A stretch of 64,000 nt of DNA. It comes from Symsagittifera roscoffensis. Lineage: Eukaryota > Xenacoelomorpha > Acoela > Convolutidae. This document shows, in pieces, positions 32,325-43,670 of this stretch. How positions within the stretch are numbered: the stretch's first letter is position 1; every line of letters starts with the position of its first letter. The stretch spans positions 23,467,996 to 23,531,995 of the forward strand of contig NC_087066.1 in assembly GCF_963678635.1 (NCBI RefSeq), written 5' to 3'. The notes beneath the pieces were generated by a model. It saw nothing but the letters and a program-made list of their open reading frames with translations, searched no databases and was not told the origin of the DNA. A program made the translations under genes and the position numbers.

Positions 32325-33019
32325 GTGCTAATTTTTCTTCCAAATTTTCTCGTTGGTTTTTAACGCTTCGTCGAAATTGTTATAGTTACTGCTAGATCGA
32401 AATAATCTGTGTACTGTTCCTTCCACAATGTTCGTTTTGTGCTGGAGGGGTCCGCAGCAATGTAAGCTCAAAATAACTTCATATCAAGTGGTTTTCGATA
32501 CCATTAGCATGTGAACTCTCTTTGCTGATTTACTGATATCTCTTTTTTGAAAAGCAATTCCCCCTTTCTCGTTGGCTTTTTCAATAATAAATTGTAAGTT
32601 CTTTTTGCAAAAGTTCGGCCTATTAAGCAACGTGTTTGGGTCTCTTTTAACCGTACAAATTATGTCGTCTACGTATCTTTCGAATCGTCCGCTTTTTTTC
32701 TTACCACAAGTTGAAATGTCTGATAAGTTACGACAGAATTCACTGTACCATACTATGAAATCGTTCTTTTGCAAAAGTTCGCCCTATTAAGCAACGTGTT
32801 TGGGTCTCTTTTAACCGTACAAATTATGTCGTCTACGTATCTTTCGAATCGTCCGCTTTTTTTCTTACCACAAGTTGAAATGTCTGATAAGTTACGACAG
32901 AATTCACTGTACCATACTATGAAATCGTTGTTAGTTTTTTTGGTAATCGTTGTTACTGATGTTTTGACACATAGCATGAAACCATTTTTTACATTCAACC
33001 CCTTTACTGTTCTAAGCAA
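32325..33019 (-). pseudogene. Penelope-like reverse transcriptase fragment, copy 1
   Basis: On the minus strand the frames 33,019-32,753 and 32,774-32,484 read NDFIVWYSEFCRNLSDIST, then the catalytic RYVDD (FERYVDDIICTV) and then NLQFIIEKANEKGGIAFQ. The order YVDD, about 20 residues, N-x2-QF-x-IE-x-A-N-x2-G-x-x-AF resembles the end of the RT core in Penelope-like elements and their relatives. A 164-bp tandem duplication inside makes the YVDD part appear twice (32,602-32,929). Downstream (lower coordinates) it decays. No GIY-YIG endonuclease is seen. A related fragment is at 34,575-34,855. Confidence 0.55.
32602..32929 (-). repeat. 164-bp tandem duplication inside the RT fragment
   Basis: Positions 32,602-32,765 and 32,766-32,929 are nearly identical, from TTTTGCAAAAGTTCG to CTATGAAATCGTT. 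The duplication repeats the YVDD-coding segment and shifts the phase (164 is not a multiple of three), breaking the ORF. Confidence 0.9.
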
Positions 33020-33389
33020 ACTTTTTACTGCATTTTGGACATTCTTCAGATGCTTTTTTGTTTTTTGCTTTATGCCCTTGTTGTCATCTTTAATTATTCC
33101 ATCATAAATTCTCCATCATATAACTCTCATAAATTCAACTATCAGCCAAAATTACTGCCAGGTATAACTTTAGAGAAATAAAAAGGTATATGTTTTTAGT
33201 TCGCAAATTTGTGTCGATCTGAAATTTTTTGTATTGAATTTTTGAGTAGGCTGGAAACAGTTGGTTTTTCAATTTCCAAAAACGGCATTATAGTTTCTAA
33301 TCAAGAAACATGGGTGTAGGCATTATATTACATTTCAACTTTAAATCAGACGATGACTCAAACTTGGCACGATCGCGGAAGGTTTTTAT

Positions 33390-34565
33390 TGGTCCAGCTC
33401 GGTTGTTTTTCTAGTGAAATCGATATATTTGCTGATATTCACTCAAGATTACTGCTGGGCAATGAAGATGCCTAGCGACTAATGCGTTCATGATAATTAG
33501 ACGACTTCCGATCGGAAAAAGTTTTTTGATACATTGCAGTGTTTTAATTCCGCAGGCCATTTTTCTCCGGATCATTTTGACTTCCTCTTGAAACGAAAGC
33601 ATTTGATCTAATATTATTTCGAGGTATTCGACATTGCTTTTTTCTTGAATGATATTTTGGGTTTATGTTGTTGAAAGTTTTTTGTTCTCATGGTTTTGCG
33701 AATGTTTTCTGTTGAAAATGATAAGTTCCGTTTTTTTTAGTGTTCAGCTGTAATGAATGCCTAGAGAAGTAGTTTGATAACAATTTTCAAACTTTTCCAG
33801 TTCTTTTTTGCTACATCAGCATTTTGAGTCTTGAAGTAAATGGCGTGTCATCTGCACACTGTACTTCTTTGCACGAATTAGGTAACTGTTTATTTAAGTC
33901 ACTGATATACACATTGAAGATCAGGGGTCCTAAAACGGTGCCCTGAGGGACCCTTTGGTGCAATGAAATCCAATCTGATTTAATGTTTCTGAAAACTGTT
34001 TACTGTTGTCGGTTGCAGATGAGAGAGTTTATTATTTCAATTGCACTTCGGGAGAAATTCAGAATTTTCAGTTTTAATGTAGAAACTTTTGGTCAGTAGA
34101 AATGATTGATTGGGAAAGATCTAAAAATGAGCAAGCAACAAACTTGTTGCAATCCATTGAGTTTCTGAAAATATAGCTGCAGAATAGGATTGCATCTATA
34201 ATTGATTAGGCGTCTCTGAAACCGAATTGGGTGTTGCTTAGCAGGTTTCGCGATAAAAGATATTCATTTATTTCTGTGTATCAAAGTTTTTTGAATCGTT
34301 TTGATAGCGAAATTGTTATTGAGATTAATATGTATTTTTCTGTCAGTTCTGGATTGCTTTTTGTATAAAGGTGTAACAATTGCTTTTTTAAGCTTATCGA
34401 AAAAAAAATAATATTTTTTCAGATTTTCATAGAAAAAGAAAGCAAGCTGATGGCATCTTTCATCAAAACCGTCTCTTAGTGCCCATGCTGGAATGTCAGA
34501 GGGAGGGCTCCGGTGGCTTTTTAGTATTGAATTTCAAAAGTTCTATTTTACAATCAGCGCTGGTA
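33390..34565 (-). pseudogene. LINE (CR1/jockey-type) reverse transcriptase fragment
   Basis: Minus-strand motifs: VPQGTVLGPLIFNVYISDLN at about 33,955-33,890 (the PQG-x-LGP-x-LF block), then QCADDT near 33,860-33,843 (the YADD catalytic box with Tyr changed to Cys), then IRRKMACGIKTLQCIKKLFP at about 33,575-33,520 in the thumb/connection region (frame 33,602-33,411). The earlier RT part lies toward 34,565. Non-LTR RTs of this type act by target-primed reverse transcription. Many indels are present; it is a relic. Together with 36,481-37,916 it would form one LINE of about 4.5 kb read right to left. Confidence 0.75.
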
Positions 34566-34574
34566 GATTCTGGG

Positions 34575-34855
34575 TTTTGATTTTTCTTCCAAAATAATCT
34601 TGTTAGTTTTTAACGCATCGCCGAAAAAGATTTAGTTACTAGTAGATCGAAACAACCTATGTATTGTTCGTCCCACAATGTTTTTTTAAGCTGGAGGAGT
34701 GCGCAGCTCTGAAAGTTCAAATTAGTTTCAGTATCAAGTGATTGTCAATACCATTTGCATGTGATCTCCCTTTGTTGATTTACTACAAAATTCATGTTCG
34801 AAAAAGCAAGTTCCCTTTTCTCGTTGGTTTTTCCTATAGTAAATGGTACGTTTTT
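34575..34855 (-). pseudogene. Penelope-like RT fragment, copy 2
   Basis: Direct-orientation match to 32,325-32,605: shared GATCGAAA, CCACAATGTT, GCTGGAGG, ATCAAGTG, CATGTGA and TTTCTCGTTGG. It is diverged and carries no intact frame. It lies between two copies of LINE sequence, apparently inserted into the LINE. Confidence 0.5.
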
Positions 34856-34917
34856 GAAATGACTTATTAGTCCGAAGAATAACTCTCATAATTCAGTTCT
34901 ATTAATGACAAAATGAC

Positions 34918-35170
34918 TTAATAGAACTAAATTATTGGTCCGACATTAGGCATTTCAGCTTGATTCGGATTTTGTTTTTGCAAATTAAAACATAAAGAAT
35001 GACTAAATAACTTAATATAACCCGGAAAAAAAATCAAACAGGTGCGAAATTTGGGGAAAAAACTCAGACATGTGTTGGAGAACGAAAAATCTCCAAAACG
35101 GAAATTTCCAAAAAAAATCGTTTCAGTAATTAGAAATATTCTTAGATATTCATAAACTTCAATATTAATC
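34918..35170 (-). repeat. Inverted repeat, right arm (partner 31,530-31,763)
   Basis: Reverse-complement match to the left arm. It sits directly next to the second Penelope-like fragment (34,575-34,855), whereas the left arm sits near the first fragment but in opposite orientation. Penelope-like elements often occur as partial copies with repeats in direct or inverted arrangement, which would fit. Confidence 0.65.
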
Positions 35171-35214
35171 CTTTTTTTGTAAGAATGGTTGTATAATTTT
35201 CGCTACATCTAATA

Positions 35215-35640
35215 ATGAGCAACCAACCAACTTGTTGCAATCAATTGATTTTCTGAAAATTTCGCTGCAGAATAAGATTGCATCTATTGTTGAATAGGAT
35301 GCTCTGAAACCGAATTAGGTGTTGCATAGCAGGTTTTGCGATAAAAGATATTCAATTATTGGTTTGTATAAAGTTTTTTAAACCTTTTTTGATTATGCAA
35401 CTGTTATTGAGAATATCATGAATTTTTCTGGCATTTCTGTATCGACTTTTTGTATTTTGGCTCAGCAATTGCTTTTTTAAGCTTATCGGAAAATATAATA
35501 AAAGGAAAGTAAGAAGTGGGTATCTTTCATAGCAATCGTTTTTTGTGCCCATGCTGGATTGTCAAAGGGAGGGCCCCAAAAGCTTTTTACTATTGAATTT
35601 TCAAAAATTCGATTTTACAACCAGCGCTGTTAAGAAAACT
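35215..35640 (-). repeat. Direct duplicate of LINE sequence 34,125-34,565
   Basis: GAGCAA, ACTTGTTGCAATC, TGCAGAATA, GATTGCATCTAT, AACCGAATT, AAAGATATTCA, GCCCATGCTGGA and GGGAGGGC recur in the same order about 1,090 bp apart. The two copies flank the second Penelope-like fragment and the right inverted-repeat arm. Read on the minus strand it is an RT N-terminal remnant. Confidence 0.7.
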
Positions 35641-36480
35641 AAAACTAAAAGAAAACTCAATTTTCGTTTTTAAATTTAAATCATCTTGTATCAAGAGAAT
35701 TGGGTTGTCGTAACAAAAGCTGAGTGAAGTTGAAATTTTGTTGTTAAGCTGAATTAATCTTCTAAAACTATTTGTAACTATTTCGCCGAAGAAATTTTTT
35801 GAAAGAGAAACACAAATTGCTGATTTTTTTTTGAGTTTCTAGCGTCATTCATAACATTCCATTTTTCACGATTAGTTGTTTTGAGCTGAAATGTTGCAAA
35901 ATGAATTGTTCAACCCGGAAATTCACTCTTGGTTTATCGTTGCGGATAAAGATTGTTTTTTTCTGGGCACATTAATAATTATTTACAACAATGTTGTTTT
36001 TGAGAATGTTGTACATTGACTCAGGATCTTTTTGCCTGTAAAAATTTTTCTAGTTGACTCTAGAAAGATTTGATTTGTTTTCTTCTTCTGAGCAAATTTT
36101 ATGTCGTAGGTTTTGCGTTTGATTGAAATGGTTTAAACAGGAAGCGTTAGTTCTGTTAAAGAGCTTGTAGCTAACTGGCTATTTTGAAGGATGGCAAGAA
36201 TACCATTGTTTTTTTTCATTGGTCATTCAAAGTTAGATCAGTTACAATATACTGAATCAGCGTTTTCAAAAGTGAGTTAGTTTTTGTTATTAACGTCAAG
36301 GTTGTAAGGAAAAAGGGTTGTATCAAGAAACTCTAATTCGTCTGCATTACGTAATTCATGTTCTAGTCGCCAATTAAGATTAAATTGAAATTGTACGTTT
36401 GCGCAGAGTCAATTCATTTAGCAAGTTCATCAAGGACTCAACATTACTTGCTTTGCTTGGTTAAATGATATATTCAAAAG
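35641..36480. other. AT-rich LINE interior, no readable frame
   Basis: The expected location of the sequence between endonuclease and RT of the minus-strand LINE. Stops are too dense for assignment. No other feature seen. Confidence 0.35.
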
Positions 36481-36860
36481 AATTTTTCTATCACTTTTCA
36501 AAAACCCTGTTTTGATTTCAATTCACATGGTATCTATTTTTTAAGAAGAGTGTTGTCCCGGTTTTGGGTTCAGTTATTTGGGAATAAGAGCATAACCCCA
36601 CCAGCTTTTGATTTTTTGCTCGCTTCCCAAGATCTATTGCATCGAAAACAACGTATTTTGTACTATCAAGAGTCGACAGAAATTGGTCGTTTGACTCATT
36701 GAACCAAGATTCTGAAAAGCCGAAATTTCTTTTCTTGCCAATTTTTTTTGCAGATGTTTTCAGATCTGAACGTTTCCTTGCTAAGCGTCTACAGTATATA
36801 CGTAAGAGTTTCATAACGTTTTTGTCGTTCATTACTTTTTTGCTATGCTTTTAAATCTTA
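36481..36860 (-). pseudogene. LINE endonuclease (APE-type) fragment
   Basis: Minus frame 36,832-36,518 contains FGFSESWFNESNDQFLSTL, corresponding to the conserved S/T-E-T/S-W-L/F motif in which the Glu binds metal in APE-type endonucleases, followed by DSTKYVVFDAIDLGKRAK, the usual Y-x-x-x-x-x-D-R-x-x-R region. The rest of the endonuclease is degraded. This enzyme nicks the target DNA to prime reverse transcription. It lies upstream (minus sense) of the RT. Confidence 0.6.
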
Positions 36861-37304
36861 TCGGTGGACCTGGACAGAAATAAAAACGCAGTTAAATATT
36901 AGTTACAACTATTTATTTGTATATAAGGTACTAAATTATAAATAACAGTGCGCTTGAGAGGTGCATAATAATATTTATTAGAAAAAATAGAGGCAACCCA
37001 TGAAAAAAAAAATTCCTTCAGATTATCATTTCAACAATTGATAGACTGTTGTTCTGTTACACCCGAAATGCTTACAGAGTTACTAGTTAAGATCAACAAC
37101 AGATTCGTTTTAATCAAATTCAAATGCTAGACTTAATTTTTGAAATCATCCTAACTATTATCGATAATAGCCCTGCAATTGACTATATAGTGCTTTTCTT
37201 GCCCGTTAAAGTTTTGATGACAAGTACGGCTCGCAGAGTACGGTTGCGATTAGTGAAGCTATTTTGAGAGCGACTGTTTTAGCTCTCTACTGTTTTTCAT
37301 CGTA
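36861..37304. other. AT-rich interval between LINE ORFs, no gene seen
   Basis: No convincing frame. It lies between the SGNH-like ORF and the endonuclease remnant of the same minus-strand LINE and is probably its decayed interior. Confidence 0.35.
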
Positions 37305-37916
37305 TTACATTGTTTGATTATTGGCATAATACTGAACGAAGGAAATTGCACAAAAAGGGTACACCATGATCGACATTAACATGAACGTTATCCCGATTTC
37401 AAAGCTCCTCTTGTTTATATTTCTAATCATAGCAATGAATTTAAGCTTTAGAAAACCTGGCTTACTACTGTAAGTGTCGTTTAAATAATTTTTAGTTATC
37501 TCAAGCTTAGAATATGCCTCCTCGTTATTTAAGATTGGAGGTATCTCGCATAGTACAATCATTTCCGGAGTAAACTTGTTGACGATATCATCAATCAATT
37601 TCTGGTGTTCGATTGCAAACTCATTCAAATTATCATACTTTGACTTCAGCATTGATTTAGTGATATCCTGAACCATAACCTATTTAAATTCTGTTGATGG
37701 TTACTTACATAAAATTTTGATTTTCTCTTCAGTACTACTTCCTCTACAGAAAAGAATTATGGTGTCATTCGGCATTGTTTCCGTTCTTATTCGAGCTGTG
37801 ATACTGGATCCCGAAATCAGATTTTTGGAATCCTCGGGTATTTTGAAAGGTTCAATATCACGTATCTTGAAGTTGGTAGTCTGGTTAGTTGCTTTAGTTG
37901 TAGTTGCTTCACTCAC
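37305..37916 (-). pseudogene. LINE first ORF with SGNH/esterase-like features
   Basis: Two minus frames in the same phase (37,916-37,701 and 37,676-37,305) are separated by TAA and TAG. The first contains LISGSSITARIRTETMPND, fitting SGNH block I with GSS for GDS, and TIILFCRGSS. The second contains IDDIVNKFTPEMIVLCEIPP, fitting the later strand with a conserved E-I-P-P. LINEs of the CR1 and related groups can carry an esterase domain in ORF1; this fits the position upstream of the endonuclease. A hydrophobic C-terminal tail (FMLMSIMVYPFCAISF) is probably out of frame. Degenerate. Confidence 0.5.
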
Positions 37917-39119
37917 ATTCGATAAACTTTTTTTTTGTGATTATTTCATTGATTTCCTTGCTATCCTTTTTTGGCCATACAGACTACAATAGAATTTGTA
38001 ATGAGCTGGTTTGTTTAGCTTATCGAAAATTACTTTTTGGCTTGACATTCAGATTTTGACTGCAGAAAGAAATAAATTCACGAATAACTTCTTCTTGGAG
38101 AATTTTTGTTTTGAGGCGAAGTCAATTTGGGTAGTTGAGTTTGTTTTTTTTTGGTTCTTATTCACAAGTATCTTTATTTTTTATGAGGGCTCTTTTGTTT
38201 ACAATTCGAGTATTTCCAACCGAAGAACGAGTTTATATGATGATATATTTTGATTTTGACTAAAGAATGTGATAAATATTTTTTAAATTAGGGTATTTTC
38301 AATCAAAAGTGAGTTATTTTGATGATAATTTGTAAAAGCCGCTCAATTTTCATTTAAGTAAGATAAATTTGGTCTTATTTGAGAAGACGAAAATGTTTTC
38401 TAGCTTAGGTAAGCTTTAAGTAATTGATGAAAAATTTATTCTAGGCAATTTTGATTTGAAGGCGAAAATATTTCGGGTGACCGAAATTGTTTTTTATTAT
38501 GGTCCGCATTCGCAAGTATACTTTTTCATACGGGCTCGATTTTTTAACGGGTTCAGATTCTTTTTGTCAATCAACTACTTTTTTATCATTAACTTTTCGA
38601 TTTCAAAATAAATGTTCGTTTTTACATTTTTTCTCAATGAATTGATCAACTTTTGCTATTTTTTGTTATAATCGTGTTATCGTAATGTGTTTTGACTCAC
38701 AATGAAGTTTTGACTGACAATGAAATTTTTTCATCAATAAGCTGGCTTTTTTTAGTTAACTTTTTTTTATAAATGTTAAGACATGAAAAAAAAGCGACTG
38801 TTTTCTCACAATTACCTCTGTTTTCTGAACCGACAGTTTTCTAGCAATGACCTCTGTTTTCTGAACATTATAAAAAGCTTTCAATTGCAAGCAGTTGGTT
38901 GAAGTGTGAATAGCATGCATTCAGAAGGCCGAGTTTAGTTTTTTTGATATGAGCGTTGAGAAAATTTTTTTGAAAATTAGAAAAAAAATTTTTTGAAATT
39001 TTCCCGATTGTTACGACCATTCAAAATTTCTATGTTGTCCAAAGATAATAAAAAAGGTCTTAAAAATAATTCTATTTTGTTGACATATTAACCCAAAAAA
39101 TTTAGAATCCCAAGGAATT
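37917..39119. other. AT-rich interval with a short imperfect tandem, no gene
   Basis: No supported gene. At about 38,803-38,867 a motif of about 34 bp containing ACCTCTGTTTTCTGAAC occurs twice. Long T and A runs dominate. The open frames here are low-complexity. Confidence 0.4.
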
Positions 39120-39690
39120 CTTGGACTTTTTTTTATTTGATGGAGGTTGAAGTTTTAGTATGGCGTCTATGCGAGATTTGAGTGGAGTGATTGTGTTTCA
39201 TTCAATAATATGTCCAAGCAATTCAACATGGGAGAGAAAGAAATGTGATTTATCTTCGACTGCTTTCAAGTTTTCTGTAAGTAGGATTTGGTGATTTTTT
39301 TCCAATACTTTAAATTTTTCGTGTTTTTAGTTTGTGATTGCATGAAAATATCGTCTAATTATGTTATGATAATTTTACTGAGAATGAGTGGTCAAAACAT
39401 TCTGCTCATAAAGGCTGAAAAAACTGCTAGTCCCATCAAAATTCCATAGAAAAAGTCTAATAAATTCGTATTGTTGATTTCCAATGACGAATTGTATTAG
39501 GCGTTGTGATTGTATTGTTCGTCTAATGTCATTTGATTGTACGCGCTGTTCATGTCAGCTTTTGTAAAGTATTCTCCATTTATTTCAGTGAGTATCACTT
39601 GAACTGGTTCAATAGACCAATTAAATTTGGGTTCATCAATTAGTGAATTGAGATATCTTGCGTCTAAAACAATTTTCAATGATTCGCCGT
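39120..39690 (-). pseudogene. Minus-strand Ty3/Gypsy element: reverse transcriptase
   Basis: Frame 39,679-39,497 reads VLDARYLNSLID, EYFTKADMNSAYNQMTLDE, which are RT blocks 1-2 including the first catalytic Asp. Further along the minus strand, FYGILMGLAVFSAFM lies near 39,450-39,410 (usual G-x-x-N-A-P replaced), the catalytic LDDIF lies at about 39,359-39,345, and a thumb-like HVELLGHII lies near 39,225-39,200. Stops and frameshifts separate these. Order with the protease at 40.4 kb and gag at 42 kb is canonical for Ty3/Gypsy read right to left. Confidence 0.75.
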
Positions 39691-40398
39691 TAGCGAGAAT
39701 GATAACAGGATTTAAGAACGTATTTTTTTTTGGTTGTTCTTCTTCATTTATTGGTGAAATAATTTCACATTGTTCTAAAATATCTATTCGCCTTATCTTG
39801 TTAGTGAATTGGGAATTTACTTGCTCGCTGTTTTTTTTTCGAAAACTGCGTCAGGTTTTAGAGGTAGATGTAGTAGTGAATTTATTTTTCCAACATCAGT
39901 TTTAGATAAGGCATAAACCATTGGGTATTTGACTAATAGATCTGCTCTTGTTCAAACTCTTGTTGAGCGACCTGAGAATGTTGAAAATGGAACATTGTGA
40001 GAAATTTTTGTTGATCGTTTGTGTATTTCGAAATTTGGAATGTTGGTTTAAAACATGGCGTTTTGAGTCACTTGTTTTGTTGTTGTGTGATTATTTTTCA
40101 TTGAGAAATGTTGATTGAGAAAGGTCTAGTAATTGTAGGATATTATTTACTCTGAATGCTGTTTCTTCTGTTGGAAAAATTGTTGCTTTTGTTTCCGATT
40201 TAAGAAAATTTAAGAAAAAGGGGGGTTATTTATTAGATTTAAGAAAAATGGGGATTATTTATTAAGACTTTGAAAGAATTTTAGAGATTTATTTTTCATC
40301 CTTGTATACTTATCTTTTACGTTTAATTTGCTAATTAGGATATGAATAGTAGGAATATATTTCGTAATATATGGTATTTCAACGATATTGTGTTTTAT
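39691..40398 (-). pseudogene. Protease-RT interval of the minus-strand Gypsy element
   Basis: Degenerate coding-like DNA with no intact frame, located where the protease-RT linker and RT N-terminus should be. No motif is clear enough to name. A short imperfect direct repeat lies at about 40,200-40,262 (TAAGAAAA, TTATTTATTA). Confidence 0.4.
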
Positions 40399-40719
40399 CT
40401 AATGGATTGTTTGTTGGAAAGATTTGTTTAAAAGTTTATTTTGTTCCATTGTTCGAGTTGAAACAAGGAGTAGTTTAATTTTTCGGTAATTTGTTAGACT
40501 TAATCCTTGTGCTGTAGCTAATTTCCTTGATGTTTTTGAAGGTGACAATTTTGCGTGTAATGTCTGTATTTCATTCCATGTGTGAATGTTTATAAAACTT
40601 GATTCTGCTCCTGAGTCAATTAGAAAATCAGTTTCAAAGTCTGGTGATTGAAAATCTTTAGTTTTTGGACTTTCTGATTTGTCTTTTAACTGACTTTTCA
40701 AAGTTATCAAAGCTTTCAT
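40399..40719 (-). pseudogene. Minus-strand Ty3/Gypsy element: aspartic protease
   Basis: Frame of 106 codons with DFLIDSGAESSFINIHTWNE, the D-S/T-G-A retropepsin active site, about a third of the way in. Downstream LATAQGLSLTNYRKIKL fits the strand before the flap. The C-terminal Ile-Leu-Gly motif is not reached before the frame ends. The Lys/Asp/Ser-rich N-terminal part is a linker from nucleocapsid. Confidence 0.7.
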
Positions 40720-41490
40720 TGTTTGGTATTAAGTCGAACTAATTGGTGTTTCGTATTCTTTTTCAACATGAAGAATGTTTTTTGAAAGCGTTTTTTCTGT
40801 TTCGCTCTCATCATCTGTGGATTCACAATGTATGTGATTTAACTGTGATTCCGAACTTTCTGTGTTGTCAATACCGGGAGGGTCTGATTTAGTTTCTTCA
40901 GCTGATTGTACTTGGTTAATTTGCCGTTGGTGCTGCCTCTATAGTTTTGTTGTGTATTGATGGATATTTCTGTGTGGTGACTGGGAATAATTTTTTGTCG
41001 ATTTATGTAGTTATTATTTCGACTTCTGGAGTTGTCAAGTGGTCTATTGCGACCATTGTTGTAGTTTGATCTATTGTTTGAAAAGTTTCGTGATCTATTG
41101 TCCGAGTATTGTCTATTACTATTGTTTAAACAGTGTCGGTTGCGAATATATCAGGAACTTCTAGAACGGCTCTTTGAATAACATCTATTCTGAGAGTTTG
41201 TTGCTATTATAATGTTGCTATTATAATTCGAGTATTTACGTCTCTTTGAATTTGAACTGAGTACTTGTTTCAATACTGATTATTTTCACTATTAGATCTG
41301 CTATACCTGTTTTGTGAGAAATTTTGCGAACTTCTTCGATCTGGAGATCTTCGATCTGGAGATTGTGATAATCATTTCCGTAGGGTGATTGTTGTCTATA
41401 GTTATTATAGTTATCTGGGAGTTGTTTTCCTGAATTAACATTTTTATGAATAACTTTGTTTGGTAATTTTTGGTCTTTCTTCATATAATT
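40720..41490 (-). pseudogene. Minus-strand Gypsy element: Asn/Arg-rich nucleocapsid tail
   Basis: The minus-strand reading of 41,200-40,980 is rich in Asn, Arg, Ser and Tyr, and the frame 41,484-41,236 contains GKQLPDNYNNYRQQSPYGN. This composition is typical of the RNA-binding region between the zinc knuckle and protease. Frames are interrupted. No enzymatic motif is seen. Confidence 0.5.
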
Positions 41491-41650
41491 ATAGAATGAT
41501 TTGTATGGTTCTCTCTACTTCTTTGGTTTATTCTGAGTATCTTGTTGTTGTTTCCGACTGCATTCAGAGTGCTTTGTCCATTTTTTTCACAATAGTTACA
41601 CCATTTTTTGAATGATGGTTTACCTTTGATTTTGGATTTTTCTCGTAGAT
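41491..41650 (-). pseudogene. Minus-strand Gypsy element: zinc knuckle remnant
   Basis: The minus strand near 41,615-41,570 reads KKWCNYCEKNGQSTL, a CX2CX4 knuckle start in which the His position is Gln and the final Cys position is Ala. It lies between capsid-like and Asn/Arg-rich parts, as expected for Gag. Confidence 0.55.
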
Positions 41651-41692
41651 GTTTAATATTTAAGCATTTTTTCTGCTAATTAAGTGTCAGAG

Positions 41693-42420
41693 TCAATAAA
41701 AGTATTTATTTGTGAGGTTAATTGTATACTTTTTACGTTTTGTAATTTTAATTTTTATTGTTAATTCTAATTTTATAGTGATTCCAGCTTGTTTTAGTTT
41801 CTCTACTAGTTTTCGGAAATCTATATCGAGTTCTCGAATGGATGATGGATTAGATGCTCTATTTTTTACTGCTATTTTACGTAATTTTGGTAATAAAGTC
41901 ATCATTAAAATTTCACTCATTTTCGTGTTTTTGAAATAATGTGTATTAAGAGAATATGCTTTTCTTACTACTGTTTTGATTCCTACTGCGAGTTGGCTAA
42001 TTGTTTCATTATGGAGTCTACGAATTTCATTGCATAGAACTCTTTGATGTTGTTTATTTCTTTCAGAATTGAACATCTTTGAAAACTCTTGTGTGAATCT
42101 TTCCCAGTCTGATTTAATGTCTATAGATAAAATTGGAAACCATTTTTTGGCTGCGCCATCAAGTGTGATTTGGACTAGAGCTGCGCGTCTATGTATCCAA
42201 TTTTGATGAAGTGGCGTAAATCTGTTTCAGGTCTTATATTTAAAAATATGTTCGTCGTGACAGCATTAAAATATTTTTCTACTGAGTTTTCAGGAGCTGT
42301 TCCTGTGAATACCCTTAATGGTTTGTTAGAAGATATTGACGATGCACCCATAAGGGATGGATTCATAGTCATTTGGAGTAATTCTGCTGCATTTTTTATT
42401 TGAGGGAAGTTTGCGAGTTG
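41693..42420 (-). pseudogene. Minus-strand Gypsy element: capsid part of gag
   Basis: Frames 42,372-42,175 (PSLMGASSISSNKPLRVF, PENSVEKYFNAVTTNIFLN) and 42,076-41,693 (MFNSERNKQHQRVLCNEI, NETISQLAVGIKTVVRKAY, ILMMTLLPKLRKIAVKNRA) are linked by ALVQITLDGAAKKWF near 42,180-42,135. The A-x-x-W-F phrase and the pattern after it match the retrotransposon Gag capsid family. At least one frameshift separates the parts. Confidence 0.65.
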
Positions 42421-43055
42421 TGTTTTTGTAATTTCATGTTGTTATGGTAATGGGATTTCATTTTGCTTTTGGTTTGCTTGGTAGTTTTGTGTATTTATAG
42501 GATTGTGTTTAGGAAAATTTTATTATTTGATAATAAATTTTGTCTTGTAGGTAAGGTTTGTCTTGATTGTCGTATTTGTTCATTTCGTGTATAGAATTAA
42601 AATATCTGGTTGATAAATAGGATCTGGTTGATCAAAATTCCAGTTATTTCGTTGATTAGTATTAAACCGTGGTTGATTGTAATAAAGTAGTCCTCATCTT
42701 CTGAATAATGTGATTGACCTCTTAGCCATTTTTTTTGTTGAAAAAACGGGAAGTTTTCGTTACGATCTATTGTAGCTCGTTGTAGATCATAGAAAAAAAA
42801 ACTGAGTTCGGGTTTTGTTGTGGTACCTGTTGGTTGTAAATTTGTACTTGTGGATGATTCTGACTATTTATAAGAGTATGTTTTGTTTTTAATTTGTTTT
42901 TTGCGAAAAAAAATCGTAAATATGGTCTGAAAAATTATTTCTATTGGAAGTTTTTTGTTTATTTGCTTATCGTGATTTGGTTATTGGTCTAAATGTTTGA
43001 TAATTCATCTGTGACTGTTTTGGGGCAAGAGATGGTTTTACTGGGGTTGTATGGT
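42421..43055. other. AT-rich interval within the minus-strand element, no frame
   Basis: No readable ORF. It probably holds the decayed N-terminus of gag or leader. Nothing else recognised. Confidence 0.35.
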
Positions 43056-43670
43056 TCACTGAGGAAATGTAGTTTTTATGTGATCTTGTGAGCGTAGGAT
43101 GAATGGGAGATAGGCTTTGATGTGTTGTGTTGTTGTCGGCATTGTTTCAACTGTTTCTTCATTAAGAAAATGTGATGGGGTTTGAATGTCTTGTTGTGTA
43201 AGACTTCTTGTTCCATTTAGGGTTTCTTGTGTATTAATGAATGTGAAATTCAAACTATTATTTGCTTTTCTCTCAGTAAACATTGCAATATAATTTAAAG
43301 GTGTGGCGTCAATAGTAAGTGAAGTTATTCTTATATGATCTTTACTCACAGAATTAGTAATTTTTGCTTCACTTGATATATCGGTTGGTATATTAAGAAA
43401 TGAAGGATGAGACCAATCAGGGTCCCAAACATAATCTGTTTGATCTGCTAATAAAGTTCTATTGTCTGAAATTTCTGATCGAAAACTTTTTCTTGACAGT
43501 GGAATGAAATCAATGCTGTGGACAAAATAATCAATTATGAACCATGCTAGTATTTTTTGTAGGTCATGTTTCACATTTTGTGAAATTTCAGTACTAATAA
43601 GGTTTTCACGGATTGTATCTGGAAATTTTGAGAAAAGATAGATAATTTGTCTTACAGTTGAGTGATTCAT
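43056..43670 (-). pseudogene. Unassigned 204-codon ORF upstream of the minus-strand gag
   Basis: Open frame starting MNHSTVRQIIYLFSKFPDT, with QNVKHDLQKILAWFIIDYF, a Ser/Thr/Asn-rich middle (DATPLNYIAMFTERKANNS) and the C-terminal AYLPFILRSQDHIKTTFPQ. It is the longest frame of this AT-rich region and lies in the same sense as, and 0.6 kb upstream of, the Gypsy gag. No family, membrane span or catalytic motif is recognised. It could be an extra ORF of the element. Confidence 0.35.
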
